The position numbers and the translations under genes were made by a program. From Ichthyophonus hoferi (taxonomy: Eukaryota; Opisthokonta; Ichthyosporea; Ichthyophonida; Ichthyophonidae), in contig NAOQ01000102.1 in the NCBI GenBank assembly GCA_002751075.1, positions 89,710 through 153,709 on the forward strand: DNA of 64,000 bases, written 5' to 3'. The notes under the pieces are model-generated. The model was given only the letters and a program-made list of their open reading frames with translations, had not been told where the DNA came from and did no database searches. Every line of letters begins with the position of its first letter. The stretch's first letter is position 1. Positions 14,580 to 28,912 of this stretch are shown here, piece after piece.

Positions 14580-17500
14580 CTCCTCCATTGACTGAAACGT
14601 TAGAGAGAACCAAAATCAGAAGAAAGGCCGTTAACTTAACAATGTGGTCACCCTGGCTTACCCTGTATAACACATTCAAGATATTTTTGCCTGTGGTTGT
14701 GTTTGTAGACGTATGAGTTTCTTGATTGCTTGGAATGGTCTGGCTCCAAAAGATAGGGTCAAACAGTCTGCAGTTTATCCTTGAATGAGATACTCCTAAC
14801 TTTAATTTGTTTGTGTTGCTAACCAGCATTCTGATGTAGTGGAAATAAACACCAATGTGGTATGTGTTTTTGGGGACACATATCTTGCTGCAAGTTATAT
14901 GGTACTCATGCCATCTCCATATAGTGGTACTTTCCTAATGTCAAAACCCAGCCCAACCATTGACATTACAATGTATGCAATTTGTTGTGTTGTGGCTGCC
15001 AAGCTTACAAATTTACTTTTTGTTGGTGAGAGGGCACATATGGTTTATTTTCAGCTGCTCCTATCCATCAATTCTCCATTCAGGAAGATGCAATAGCTTT
15101 TGGTACTATTTATGTCATTATCTCCTTGCATTGAGAAGTATACATCAGAGTAGATGATCAGACTGATGAGATCAGTCTTGTAACCTATGGTCTCTAATGG
15201 GTATGTGTTCAAGTACCTATGGGCATGAAGATACATCTCATAATGATCCAGATTGATTTTGGCAGAGTACCTGGTAAGGAAAACCGTGCTAAAGGTGATG
15301 TTGGGTCTACTGAGTTAGCTAATTTAATTTGGACACCTAATCAGGGAAGTATATACAGTTAGATTATTTGACTACATAAAGTGTTTTTGTTTTTTGCACA
15401 CTGCATGTGTTTTTCAAGAAAGGGCATGTGTGTTGATCACACATAATATTGGCCATACCTCTTAACTATCGTAACTAATTCATTTATGTATTTTCAATGA
15501 GACAGTAGAATGCATTCTTCTGGGTTCTTATTGATTGCATACCTTATGAAAGAGTTCAGAAATCCTATAGAATTCGGGGATAGTTTTCTAAAAATAACGT
15601 TGATGAGTCACTCTTAATCCTGGAGGTTTTTCGAATAGATTAGTATCTCATTGACATTAATGTAAATGTCCGTGAAACCTGTTTTCCATATAACTTGTAC
15701 AAGCAAAGATTAATCTCTATAGGGTGAAAATGTAATGACTCTAAAAAGCTATCTAGTACTCTGTTCCAAATTAGTCCAGAAGTCTGTATTCCAAAGAGGC
15801 TTCTATTCAGTTTGCAAACATGACCTCGGTTGTCCAGTTCCACAATATTGGAGGTTGCTCTAGGTACACGGATACATTCAAGTTACTATGTAGAAAGATA
15901 GATGGCCTTGATACATAATTGTGCTAGATCATGCCATCAGACTCTTGCTATGCTTAACAACTTAACAGGAGTCTTATGTTGATGAATGAGCACATGAGAC
16001 TTAAAATGTTATGGTAGTTCATGTTCCATTGTTTCTGTGATCCTTATTCCTAGCAACTTATCCTTTGTTATTACTGGTCCAATGGAATACTTAGAAGCCA
16101 TACAAGAAGTAGTTTCCACAGGTAGTCATTTAAAGAAAGTTCATGTAGCATACACATTGAGGGTGGCAATCTCTGCTTCCATCACATGGATCCACTGCAT
16201 CATGTCATGTGCCCTTATGGCATGTTTTATTCCCTTGGGATCCAGAATTCCAGATGGTTCAGACTGAATGACAGTGGCAATTGTGGTAACCGCTGCTATG
16301 AATACTAGCTTGCAGGATGGAATATGTGGTGATGTGTATTGAACACCACTTTTAGTTATCAGAGATTTGTATTTCAATTACTCCTAGGCAGGTTGTTCTG
16401 CAATTTGGTGTCTGATGGGAACATCAGTATCACTATTGTCATCTGATGAATTCTTTTATGTCTCTCCCACTGACTCAAAAAAATTCTTTAGGACTGTTTG
16501 AAATTATAAATTAGTGGCAGCTTGAGGTGACAATGGTGATGCTTTGGTGCTGATAATTGTCCCTATTTGCAGATTCTCCATTAATTTGTTGTTATTAAAG
16601 GACTTGTCTCTCCCACAGTCTAGGAGAGATAGTGTATGTGTAGTTGGTTCCCCTTCTGCAATCACTTAATCAGTAAGGAAGTCTGCACATGTAACCTGGA
16701 AAGGGACTTGTTAAGTAGTAATATGTTTTTCCTTTAAATATAGGAAGTTTCCTTCAAATAGTACAATGTTTGCACTTGTTGTGACGTGGTTCATCTAGTC
16801 CAGTCTACTAACTACTATTGACCTTAGTTTGACTATGCTGTATCCTAATAGGACCCCCAGCCGTCCTCTAGGGGAAAACTTTTCTTTAATGGTGATGCTG
16901 TCCAGTCTGTAGTAGACTGTGCATCCAAAGGTCCAAAGATACATAATTTCTCTATTAGCACCTTTGCTTTGCACCATATGACTTATAGCACAATGCTATT
17001 GGATACAGTTGATATTAAACACTTATGTTGTGCGTTGTATATCACCACATTGAGAGTGTAACTCCAGAAACGTTGTGTGTATGTGTGCCTAGTTTAATGA
17101 TGCACAAACCAACTGTGGAAGCTGGTAGTTCATTTTTTTGCTCAGACTGTTTCTGGTTAATGCATATGGCAAGCCAATGAGGTGGATGATTTTTTCCTCC
17201 TGAAGATATGTTTGAAAAAATCAGATGTGGTACTTTCTTCCTTGATCTAAAAATGGGTTGGCAATTTTGAAGAGTAAGTGTATAGATTTTACTTCTACTT
17301 TGAATATCCGAAAGTATTTGACGACGTTGCCTTTCAGTACCATGCAATATACAGTTGTGCAGTGTGTATAGGCATCAATATGGGTCTTAATCCAGCAGAA
17401 ATTGTCCAATGATTTTCTCGGCAGGTAAATAGCATTACTGTAGATTTTCTCCAGTGGGTGTGAAAAGTGTTTTGTCCTAGACTTGAACTCTGCTATGGTA

Positions 17501-18623
17501 ATTTTGGAGATGGTCCAGTTATTACAAAGCAATTTGTCCTTGTTAGTAGCCAATGGTTTCTTGTAATACAGTAAGACGTGCTGAAGACATGTATCAAATA
17601 GATGCATGAATTCTGGTGCTACAATGCATGTGTTATGGCACTTGTGGCTGGGGGGGCTGTACATGTTTTCATTTGTGAACCATATTGCTAGGCATGTTAC
17701 CTTGGTAACGTTAATGTCTGGTTCAGATATTGCCTTGTACACAGAGATCTGTTTGGAGAGGGAAGCATAGGTAAGAACCCTAACTGCATTAGAAATGTAA
17801 ATATTATCCTTGTAGGATGCCCCTACAAGGATCGCATATCTGTCAAATGTGCCTGTCACTCAGTTGATGGAGAATGTGGTAACTGTATCTTGTCCACATA
17901 GAGTGGGGATGAAAAAAAGATCAGTCAAGGCAGACTTTATGTACAGAATTTGTCTAAGTTTTCTAACCTTAATGTTATGGTTAGTTAAATGTGACCTCAT
18001 CATAATGGTCCATATCAATGTTTCCACGGTCTTGTTTTCATCTGCCACCGTAATTAAAATATGAACGGGAGTGCTCTTTGTGAAAGCAGCCAGTGTGGAT
18101 CAGCCATGTATGTTGGCATTGGAGTTTAGCATGTAGCCCCCCTTAGGAAACTCTTTTTTCTTGGTGACTTGTCAGACATGATTAATTGCAATACTATCAT
18201 CTCTGGCAGATTATCTGTAGAGTTGAATATTTGTTGTGTTACCCCATTGTTGTTGTCTTGTGCTGCAAACCTCTTTAATGTTCTTGTCATAGTTTGGACT
18301 ACCTTTGTGTTTTATAGAGTCAACTGTGTTGTGATAGATACGCTTTGTGTGATGGTAGTTATAATACCTCTTGTGTTTGGGTTTGTCATTTCTATCAGGC
18401 CCTCTGTTATCTTTCTTTGTATTTTTGCTCTTTCTGTCATCACTATTTTTGTCACTGGTTCCATATGATTTTTTTGTTGTTGTTATAGTTCTTGTTCTTT
18501 GTTTTTTGCTTGACTGGATCTTCTTGATCCATGCTCTGTAAGCTCTTTTTTCTTTCATGGGACTCAACAGCTATAGTAACCACTTATCATTGAAGGTAAG
18601 CACCATTTTGAGACTCCAGCCAT
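14417..18623 (-). mobile_element. Ty1/Copia-like LTR retrotransposon fossil, copy B
   Basis: About 4.2 kb on the minus strand, broken with many breaks but with all domains still recognisable. Order from high to low coordinate: gag start near 18623, Lys/Asn-rich nucleocapsid-like region with a Cys/His cluster about 18210-18420, protease and pre-integrase region about 17850-18200, integrase about 16800-17860 (contains RGRLGVLLGY), reverse transcriptase about 15640-16380 (contains KLNRSLFGIQTSG), RNase H about 14800-15100, then the probable 3' LTR at 14417-14579. No 5' LTR is visible. It is related to copy C but clearly diverged, so both are old. Confidence 0.85.
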
Positions 18624-18660
18624 GTCTTTTGGCTAATGCCCTTCAGTTTCTGTATGCTTT

Positions 18661-21600
18661 ATTCAATTATGACAGTGTAATGACATGGCTGAAGACCCAA
18701 TGGTGCTGAGCCTCAACGGCAAGGGAGTACTGCAGTCATTGAGTCCTACAAAAAAAAAGGGGGGATTTCCAGAGAACAGATTAAAAAGAATCAGTAAACC
18801 AAAGGGCAAAAAAAAAAAACCAGAACAACAAGAAGAAGTCATAGGGCTATGGTGACAGCAATGCAATGACAGGAGGAATAGTGATGCAAAGAATGATGAC
18901 AGGAGGCTTAATAACATTTATAAACCCAAAAACAAGAAGTATTGTGACTACCATTGCAGAGATTACATCCATCACAGCACAGTTGACTCTATGGAACACA
19001 AAGGTGGTTCAAATTATGGCAAGAGCATTAAAGAGGTTTGCAGCACAAAACAACAACAATGGAGTAACACAACAATTATTCAAATCTACATATAATCTGC
19101 CAAAGATGGTACTATTGCAATTACCTGTGTCAGACAAATCAATAAGGAAGAGGAGTTTCCTAAGGGGGGCTTCATGCTAGAATCCAGTGCTAATATGCAC
19201 GGATGCTCCACACTGTCTGCTTTTACAGAAAGTACTCCAGTTTTTGTTTCGTGTTTTAATCATAATGGCAGATGGTAACACGACCATGGGAACATTGACA
19301 TGGACCATTATGCTGAGGTTACATTTGAATAACCAGAGCATCAAGCTTACACAACTCTTGTACATAGATTCTGCTCCCTGACTAATCTTTTCTCCTTCCC
19401 TACCCTATGTAAGCAAAATAAAGTCACCATATTCTCCTACAACTGAGTGACAGTCACATTTGACAGATATACTGTCCTTGTAGAATGCCCCTGTAAGAAT
19501 GATATTTACATTCTTAATGCCAATATTGTTCTCCTCTACAGGTCCGTCTGAAAATTAATTATAGTAGCAGAAGTAGACATTAACATCACCAAGGCAACAT
19601 AACTAGCAACATGGGTAACTTATGACAATGTGTATAATTTCTCAGCAACAAATACCATAAAACACGCATTGTTGCACCACAAATTTCTGCATTTATTTAA
19701 TATACATCTTTGGCAGGTCCTGTTGCACTTCAAAAAATCAATGTTCACCAAAGACAGCTTGGCATGTAATAACTGTGTCATACCTAAAATTACCAAAGCC
19801 AAGTTTAATTCCAGAAGAATACCCTCATCACATTCACCTAAAAGAGTCTACAATTGCATTATTGGCCTGCAGAGGAAATCAAGACACATTTTTCTGGACT
19901 TGCACAATTATTTATGACTATGTCATAAAGTGAATCAAGAGAGGCTAAGTCCTCTATGCTTGTTGATCTATATGAATCATTTGAGGTTAAGTCAAGATTG
20001 ATATCCACCATGAGTAGAGTCTAATCTGGTGGAAATAAATCTGAAAAGGGTAATTCTTTGGAGCCAGAAGAGAATGAAACTTTCACTTTCTTCTTGATTC
20101 TCACAAACCAGTTATAAGTGATAGGAGTAAATAAAAGGTTATGATTTGATAATATATTGTTTTTAGAAAAACTTGACATACAGGTTTTAGTCATACCTTA
20201 ATAGTAAAAAATGAATATTGTTACTTTGTTTATGCAGCATTTACTTGTGTTTATAATTTTCAATTTTTGATACTAACCAGATTTTTTATTATATAGTTGC
20301 AGTCCAAGTGAATGGCCAGTAATTACTTATTATGGTCCTAATGACTAGCTAAATATTGTATTTAAGCTTATATTTACTTTGTAAGGGAATGATTCTATAG
20401 AATATTAGCATATCAAACTACATGGCTTCACTTAATGTTTACTATGTACTAGTATGGGGTTTTACTATTACACATGAAGAATCGGTTATTATTCCCTAAC
20501 ACGTAACTTAAAACTAGATTACTTTTCTAATACCTATTAGTGTTTTAATATGTATTAAAATGAAATACCCCAGATATACCTTGTTCAAATCACTACGAAT
20601 GTCTATATATATATAAATGATAAGGTTTAAACCATGATAAGAATATCTAATAATCTAATAATAACTGTCACACCACTAAAATAATAAAATGCACATCAAA
20701 GTTATTAATACCAATAAACTAGACCCATAATCTAAGTAGTGCAACTTTTTTACCCTAGTTATGTTATGTACATGCATATAATATTTACATAAAACACAAA
20801 ACATGACCAATACTAACATATATGACAACAGCCTATATGCATTACACAACTGCATATTACATTGCACAGAAATACAATGTTTCAAAATACTTTAAGATAC
20901 ACAAAGTAGTGACAGAATTTGCACTCACATCTCAAAAGCATCAACCTCTTCTCGGATTAAAGATAAGATTACCTCAACAGGTCATTTCAAACATGTCTCC
21001 ATGAAGAGAGATTATCCACCTCACTACCTTGCCATATGCATCATCCAGCAACGGTCTGAAAATAAAAACGAACCACCAGTTTTTAAAAATGCTTCATACA
21101 TCATTAAACCAGATAAGCATGCTATCACATTTCTGGAGCTATACTTTCAATGCAGTGATTTACATGCACAACATTATTTCAGCATCAGACATATCTAACA
21201 ACACTATACCATACAAATTATGGTACAAAACAAGGGTACCAATGAGTGATTACATACCTTTAGATGCAAAGTCTACTATTGACTGAATAACATCATTATT
21301 AAGGAGAAGTTCTCACCTAGGGAATTACTGTGGGTACTATTAGAATATAATATACTCATATTAGAGTGGATAGGGATAGACAGAGCTACATGCTGCATCA
21401 CATCATGAAAAATTATTGTATTTGTCAAAGGACTGCTCAACAAGATCTTTCAAAATCACATAGGTAGACATTCCCATCAATGAAGTGACAACTGAAGGAA
21501 AGCCAACCTCTCATTCATCATCACCTCTAGATTATGGGAGAGATGAGTCCTTCAACAGCAACAACTTAATGGAGTATTTACCAGTGGGGACCATTAGCAA

Positions 21601-23340
21601 CACCAGAACCTTACTATGGTCACATTATCCTGCATCCTGTCACTAATTTACAACCTCAAACAGTCCTGAAGGGCCTTTCCAAGTTTGTGGAAGAGACTTT
21701 AGCAGATTTATCAAATGACCACAATTATGATTATGCTGCCATTAGAAAACAAAAAGTAGAACAAAATACATGGGAGAGATTAGGTTACAAACCCTTGGCA
21801 ACTAGAAATGGCGATTAATACACATGACCACATACTCCATCATGCAAGTTAACATCCATAACAGCAGTAACCACACTTGACACTGTCCCTCAGTTTGAAC
21901 TACCCAGAACTCTGGAGTCCAGGGGAGTAAAACCTGCCATAAGAGCATATATCAAGATGCGGCAAAGCTGTGAGATAAAAACAGAAATTACCACCTTCAA
22001 TGAGTATGCCACATGTACCTTGGTTAAATGATGACCTGTGAAAAGTACTGTCCTGCATAGTCTATAAGTATTCTATTAGAAATGTTATGACAAAGGACAA
22101 GTTGCCAGATACAAGGCATACCTGGTACACAAGGATTCCAGAAAAAACGCAACATAGACTACCATGACATTTCAAGTCCCATATGTTTATGCATGGCTAT
22201 TATACTCTTGCTAATCAGGGCAGGAGCCTAAGCATATGACCTTACACAACTAGACATTAAGGCTGCATATCTGCATAAATATGTGGATGTACCAGTATAT
22301 CTAAATAATCTGCCAATATTCGTGAAAGTGGACCAAGGGGGAACAGGCTTTCCAACTGAGTGGAAGCCCTTATGGATTACATGCCTCTGGACTACTGTAG
22401 AACAGAGTGTTAGATAGTTTTCTATGATCAATGCAATTTTACCTTATCAAAACTAATTCTTGCTTGTATAAGTTACAAATAAACAGGTTTTGTGAGCATC
22501 TATATCCATGTTGATGACATACTTATCTGATCAGAAAATGCCAAGGGTCAAGAGTACTTCATCAACAGTATTTTAGTAAAATACTTCACAAAATTAATGA
22601 TTTCTGAGTTTCTTCCTCAGGTATACAATTAGTAGGAACCCGGAAGAATGCATTCTACTCTACCAGTGAGGATACATACTGAATTAGTTAAGAACTATGA
22701 TTAACATGATGGGTAATCAACACATATGCCCTTCTTGCAGAACACATCCATTCCGAAAGTAATGAAGGCACTGCACCAGCCATGCAACATAACTGCATAT
22801 ACCTCCTTGATTAGATGTTTGAACTGAATTAACAAACCTGGGAGACCCGACATCTCCTTTAGTGTAACCTTCTTCAACAGGTACTCTGCCAAACTCACTA
22901 TGGGTCATTATGACATACATCTTCATCTCCTAAAGTACTTGAACATGTACCTATCAGAGACCAGAGTTTAAAAGCCTGGAGCTGTCAGTTTGAATGGCTA
23001 TTTTAATGCAGACCTTTCATCATGAGGATATAATGATGCAAAGAGTACCAACAGCTGTTGCATCCTCTTGGCTGAAAGATTGCTGGATTGGAACAGCTGA
23101 AAACAAACCATGTGTACCCTCTCATCAACAGTGAGTGAATTGGTGAACATGGAAGCAACAGTTTAATTAATTGCATAAATTGCAGTGTCAACGGATGTAG
23201 TGAGTTTTTACACTGGAGAGTACCACTGTATGTAGGCAACACAAGCAGCAATTGAATATATGGAAAGATTATGTCCTCAAAACACATGTCACATTGCTGT
23301 TCATTTCCACACTGCATCAGAGAAGTTGCAGTCATTCTTT
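18661..23340 (+). mobile_element. Ty1/Copia-like LTR retrotransposon fossil, copy C
   Basis: A + strand relative of copy B lying head to head with it. Gag begins near 18685; the nucleocapsid-like Lys/Asn-rich region is about 18760-19080, protease and pre-integrase about 19140-19560, integrase about 19620-21290, reverse transcriptase about 22190-22700 (contains YGLHASGLL and VDDILI), and RNase H about 22990-23340. It is broken with many breaks. Compared with B it carries about 0.9 kb of extra sequence at 19918-20820 inside the integrase region. No LTR is recognised at either end. Confidence 0.85.
19918..20820. other. Extra sequence interrupting Copia fossil C
   Basis: Similarity between fossils B and C stops at about 19917 and resumes at about 20820. 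The 0.9 kb between has no counterpart in B. It is AT-rich and has no open frame of note. I saw no clear terminal inverted repeats or target duplication, so its class is unknown; it could be a nested insertion or a loss in B. Confidence 0.5.
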
Positions 23341-26300
23341 AATTTATTATTATTATTTTTTTATGCATTGCTCTAGAAAAAAGACATTCCATTCTAGTTA
23401 AGTTTAATGGGATATCGTTGTGAATGATTTCTTTTCTTATTGGCTTGGAGGGTGCTATAAAGGTTGATGATTTAATCAGCTTATAGAAATAACTCGCGCT
23501 AGAAACACACAACCAATCAAATACTATATCGGTGCCAATTGATCGATTTGAATTCAATAGAGCTGATGTTTGTAGCATTCAAGAGACAATCGGATCCTCA
23601 AACATAGGCTCTTTGATCAACTCAAATCAGGACCGTTTTTTGAGCGAAAGAAGCATAAATACCAAGTTTCATTCAATAATAAAGACATTGGTTGAGTCAT
23701 ATACTACTGTTCAGTCTTATAGAAAATTAATATTGGATTGAACAAGTCATATTCTCAAAATCTATATATACTTACATGTGTTCATATTATGCCTATATTT
23801 TTTAAAGAGGACTAGATAGTTAATTTAAATCCTGTACTAGAAAGCCAACTAGCCAAGCCTGGTGTTGCATCTCCTAATACCTAATACTAGCGATACCGTA
23901 ACCATTTATTTGCAACTACAATTTGATTGTAGTTACCACATATATAATACAGCAGCTAGTTAAAAACTGAAGGCTTCCATAATTCGTGGACAACGGCGTG
24001 AACTTAAGCAGGAATGATCGAGAGCTTTAGCTTGTAGATTACCAGATTATAACCTTGAAATAGCACCAAGTATATTTGATTTTAGCTTTGATTTTAATAC
24101 AAGTGGATTAAGAAATGATTGGTCCAATATTTGTTTTTTTGAATATGTTTAATTAGATAAATGATTTGTTAATACAGATTACCATAATGTATTTTATAAT
24201 ATATATATATATATATATATTCTATTTGATGATTGGAAGATACCTGGCCTGTATTTTATAACCTTCCCAATTTATTGCAATGCCCAGTTCTTTGCTGGCA
24301 CTTGAATATTATTGTCAGTGTATTGAGAATACAGAGAATTGCTTAGTTACATTCAATAGTAATAGCAATTACTATGAACACACAGTCTTAGTACCTTTTT
24401 ACTGATTATTCACACTTGCTATTATCACGCATGCACCTAAACGTATTAAGGCAGGAAACTCTCTTCAACTAGTAAATAATTATAGCTACTACCGACACCT
24501 ATGAATGGAGCCAACATACATATCTTATCTTATATCATATTCGTCTCACCCTTCTATTGAAAGCATATCAGTGTTAAGAGCCGCTGCTACGGCTAACCCA
24601 GCAAGAGGACAAGTCACGAGCACCAACCACAGATTGCTACATTATTCTTTTCAGCCTTGCAGTATACTTCTTAATGCTTCAAGACTGTTCTGAGGCTATT
24701 CATTAAAATATCACCTCCTTATGTGGACGTCTCATTGGTGCATCAGTATTAATGAATACATCTGCTCTATCAATTCCAAAGTTATTAGCCAGTAATAACA
24801 TGGCTCAGTTAATAAGAATGCTCTACCAGGTTTTAGCTAAGTAAAATCATAATAATGTTTTTTTTTTGCCCTGTAATACAAAACAAATGCAAAAGTATGT
24901 TTTTTCTATTTTTTTCTTCTTCTAAACTTCTCCTTATAAGACCTCTCATATACTTATATCTTGAACTAAAATGGTATGTTTAGGTTGGTGTTTATGTGCA
25001 TGTGAGTATTGACAAAAATGCCACGGATTATGCCCAAAAGCCTATATTGGACCTCTTATGCACTTATATACGATTTTGCATACACGTGCTTAAAGATATC
25101 ATGCATTATAATGTAAGAATAGAATAATATCACAAGCTTATCTATCTGTAGAGCATTACATAAAATATTTTTTGCACAGTAGGCAAGTATAACGGTGATA
25201 CCACGTAACTATCTAATTGCATTGTCACTTACAAATCACTATCTACATTCCATCTAAATCAACTGGGTATATGCCTGTAAGCACCAAAATGTTTCTAGAT
25301 TGTCCCTGATGTTTCTCTCAAGTTTACTTAAACGTATTAGTGAAAGTTTCAAATATTTTGCTATATTATATCTCATTGGGTAATTTCCCAGGGCACTACA
25401 TTATATTCAAGTATCCCACATGATACCAAGTGTATCTGCATGGTTCCGCTAAACGCTAATACTATAATAGGAAACTTGGATCGCATCCAATCAATAAATG
25501 CAATGTCGACAGAACAAGCTTATTCTTGCTGCTATTCGAAGTTTCCTATTATTCTCATACTTAGCTGTATATGTGAATGCTTATCGTTATTGTATGAGTG
25601 AGCATTGGCGTGTACCTAAATGTGCCCATGTATATATATGTATTCTTGTGGATGTAAATATATTCGTACGCCATGCAATCATGTCGAATTTTGTGTGAGA
25701 AAAAATACATGTACATATTCAGATACATAATGGGGGGCTACAGTTTCAATAAAAATAACATTCTTTATTCGGATCAGAAAATAGCAAGAGGTGGATGGAG
25801 ATGACATCTTCCTAAAAATTAAATTACATTCCTTGTGGTCTCTCACTGAGATTATTATTACTATTGGTGTGATCTATCTTACCGTACTGGCGCATGACGA
25901 ATGTACACTCTCACAAATAAATCTTTGTTAAAGAATGTATGCTGAAACGAGTTTTAATCTATATTTAGTAATACAGAGCTTGGTTCCTGTATTGTAAGCC
26001 AACGGGAAAAGAGTTGCATAGATGGATGTTAAAACATGCGATTATTCCTGCCGTATTGATTGACCTTCTGATTTTCGTTCGTTCTCATTGATTTGGGAGC
26101 TGACGAGCAAATACATAAGAACGGTGAGACAGCTGCGTATCCTCAATTCCTTCCTATGTGAACTAACACAACGTTATCTTTGTACCTATTTTGTCTTTAA
26201 TATCACATCACATGTGTTATGATCTGTGTATATGTAACTTGCTTAAGTAATCACTAAGTCGGTAAGACAAGAATTTAATTGATAATGAGTATGGCTGTCA

Positions 26301-27424
26301 TAATACACAAACTCATGTCATCAGCCGCACAAAGTAGAAATTATCTCCTGTTTAGAGTAATTTCCTCCAATAAACTAATCAAAGAAATACATTAAAAAGA
26401 TTGTATCAGAGGGTCAATACAAATGTTAATTATCAAGTGATTATGACACATAGCATGTTTCAATCATCTGACTGGTTTGAGCAAAGAACAAATATTTAGT
26501 GTCAAATTGATTTGACACCAAATGTTTCTAGAAAACAAACACGAGAATCTTAACGAATAACGTGCCAGCCGAATTTGCAATCAGTATTCTGTTTGATTTG
26601 CCGAGTGGCATGTTCGTAAATATTAGGCCAGGGCAATTGCCCTTCAAATTCAAAAAAAATAGTGAAAAGTACTAATAGCTTTAATAAAAGATATAACGTT
26701 AGCTAAATATACAATATAATGGTGACATAATACAGAATAATAAAATAATGTAGAATATCATTTTATAATAATAAATGGATAGAGTGACAAAAAGGGTCGG
26801 GCCGCACTTTACACACGCTTGTGTACATAAAGTTTAATTTGAAATTTTATTTCAGACCAAAAGAATGAGGTTAAATGAGCGGTTTTTATCATAGTAATAG
26901 ACCAGATTAATTTATTTAAAGTTAATAAGAAATAGATTTAATATTTACTGTGTGAGTTGTAATATGCTTTTTCAAGAAAATGAAGGATAGAAAAGGATAT
27001 ACGTTTATTATAGTATAGTAGGGGTCATAGAATACCAACCAATTATCCGACCCTGTTCCTGACTCGCTAATTACAGTTGTCTTTGATCACGCTGATGAAC
27101 AACCAAAGAACCAATCGGTATTACGCATTGCGATAGACTTTAAAGTATAGATTGTGCGAGTTATTATAATATGATAATGTTGGAAATTCTCTATATACAG
27201 GAAACTATGATTAATTTATTAGCTATTTTTATTTTAGAAATTATAATACTATTGGTCATAAACAAACAACATGTTTTCTTGTATAAGCACTCACAAACTA
27301 ATCGTAAATTGCTAAGATACCTTGATCCAATTGTTAATTATGATTGCCCCTTTCCAAATACGGAAATATCTTCAAGCTGAGCTAATATTCCGTTAAAGAC
27401 TAAACAGAATTCTTCCAGTTGTAT

Positions 27425-27560
27425 GTTATAATATACTCTACTGTGATATAATATAGTATAAAATATTAAAATATACTATAATATACTAAAATAAATTGGA
27501 TTAAATTATATTGAACTATATTGTATTATCATACATTATATTAAATTACGCTACACGTAT
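27425..27560. repeat. Degenerate AT simple repeat
   Basis: Repeated variants of ATAATATACTA and TTATATTGAAC. Similar simple-sequence tracts occur in introns of the PLC-tweety locus. Confidence 0.6.
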
Positions 27561-28639
27561 TAGGGTTTAAAATAACAATGGAATGGCCTAATATACTCCA
27601 ACGCAATGTAATACAATCGCAATTATTTACTGAGCGATCCATGCAAAGATCCGGTAATTTTTGGTAAATAAAGTAATACTAAGAACAATTATAATATCCT
27701 CTATTATATAATGAAATATAATATAACTTAATATAAAAGTTCCCATTAATATATGTATTGCCTTTTTTCGCAATGACTATCAGTGTTTGCCAATGCAATT
27801 ACTACAACTATTTGGGAATCTAAAAGTTCTCCGCCGACCTCTCATCAGCCAAGCATCATGACGTCATGTGTTCCTTTTCCATTTATATAGAACCCAACAA
27901 CTAAATTTACCAAACATGTATGGAGTATTTTAAACTGCCGCTTCAACCCAGACAATGTTGGATATATATGTATTCTAACCTGTTTTCTTAAGGGTTCATA
28001 TATTGATATATTGTTTATAAAACCATCTAGTTATTGTTTTATAATCACTTATTATTGTAATAAAATTCCAATCGTTGTTCAATATAGAAGTAATACCTGG
28101 TAAAAACGGAAAGCCTATGGGCCTTTACCAACAAGCACAGGTATGTTGCCATGGGAACCAAATAAAAACATACTCATGCCCCTGTTAGTGCTAATATAAA
28201 ATACTAGCATTGGACAATGCGAGGGTAACATTTCAAATCAAAAACTCTATAATAACTATTTGTAAACTGGCTGTCTAAAATTGAATTATAGGGGAAAATT
28301 TTCTTTCCCGTGTTGCATTTACTTCAAGGCTTTCCCTTAATGTGTATACTATGTTTTATTAATCTTATGCGCCTAGCTTCCAACGTTGACTGATTTTTTT
28401 TTGAATAAAAAAGTATATCAGTCATTCTGTATTCCATGTATGCAAGGGTACACGTTGAAGCACTCCTTAATTCTAAATGGACATAAATTACAAGGCTTGA
28501 GCCTGTCTCCACTTATTTCTAATATATCATAGCGAAAGGGTATATTTTCTTAAGGGTAAGAAAGGGGATAGAAGATTTTTTCTAAACATGAAAGACCAAT
28601 AATCTGGGTAAGCAATAGAAAGTATATTATGGTGCCCAT

Positions 28640-28645
28640 TTTATT
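28640..28645 (-). terminator. Poly(A) signal of the forkhead gene
   Basis: AATAAA on the minus strand, about 270 bases after the forkhead stop codon. Confidence 0.4.
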
Positions 28646-28912
28646 ATTTTGTCTTTATAATCATAATTTATGCTTGGGCTGCTAAATATAAAAATGAAAC
28701 GCAAAGGAGGTAGATTTAGGAATAAGTAAAAATGATAATGTCATTGAAACTAACTCCATCGCTTGCGCAAAAAGGGGATGTCGTATTAATAATCAACGTT
28801 TCATCACACAAAAGTACGATACAGGTGCACTACAAGGCACTTGCTGTTCGGGTTCTTGAAGCATGGAACAGCAAGCTTCACTATATAAATCCTAAAATAA
28901 AAGTAAAATATT

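Larger units (their letters stand above)
23341..28912. other. Gene-poor AT-rich region
   Basis: I find no supported gene in 5.6 kb on either strand. It contains a TA microsatellite near 24200-24222 and degenerate TATAATATAC-type repeats at about 27425-27560. Scattered open frames of 60-85 codons have no family resemblance. The first few hundred bases may hold terminal sequence of Copia fossil C. Confidence 0.45.
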
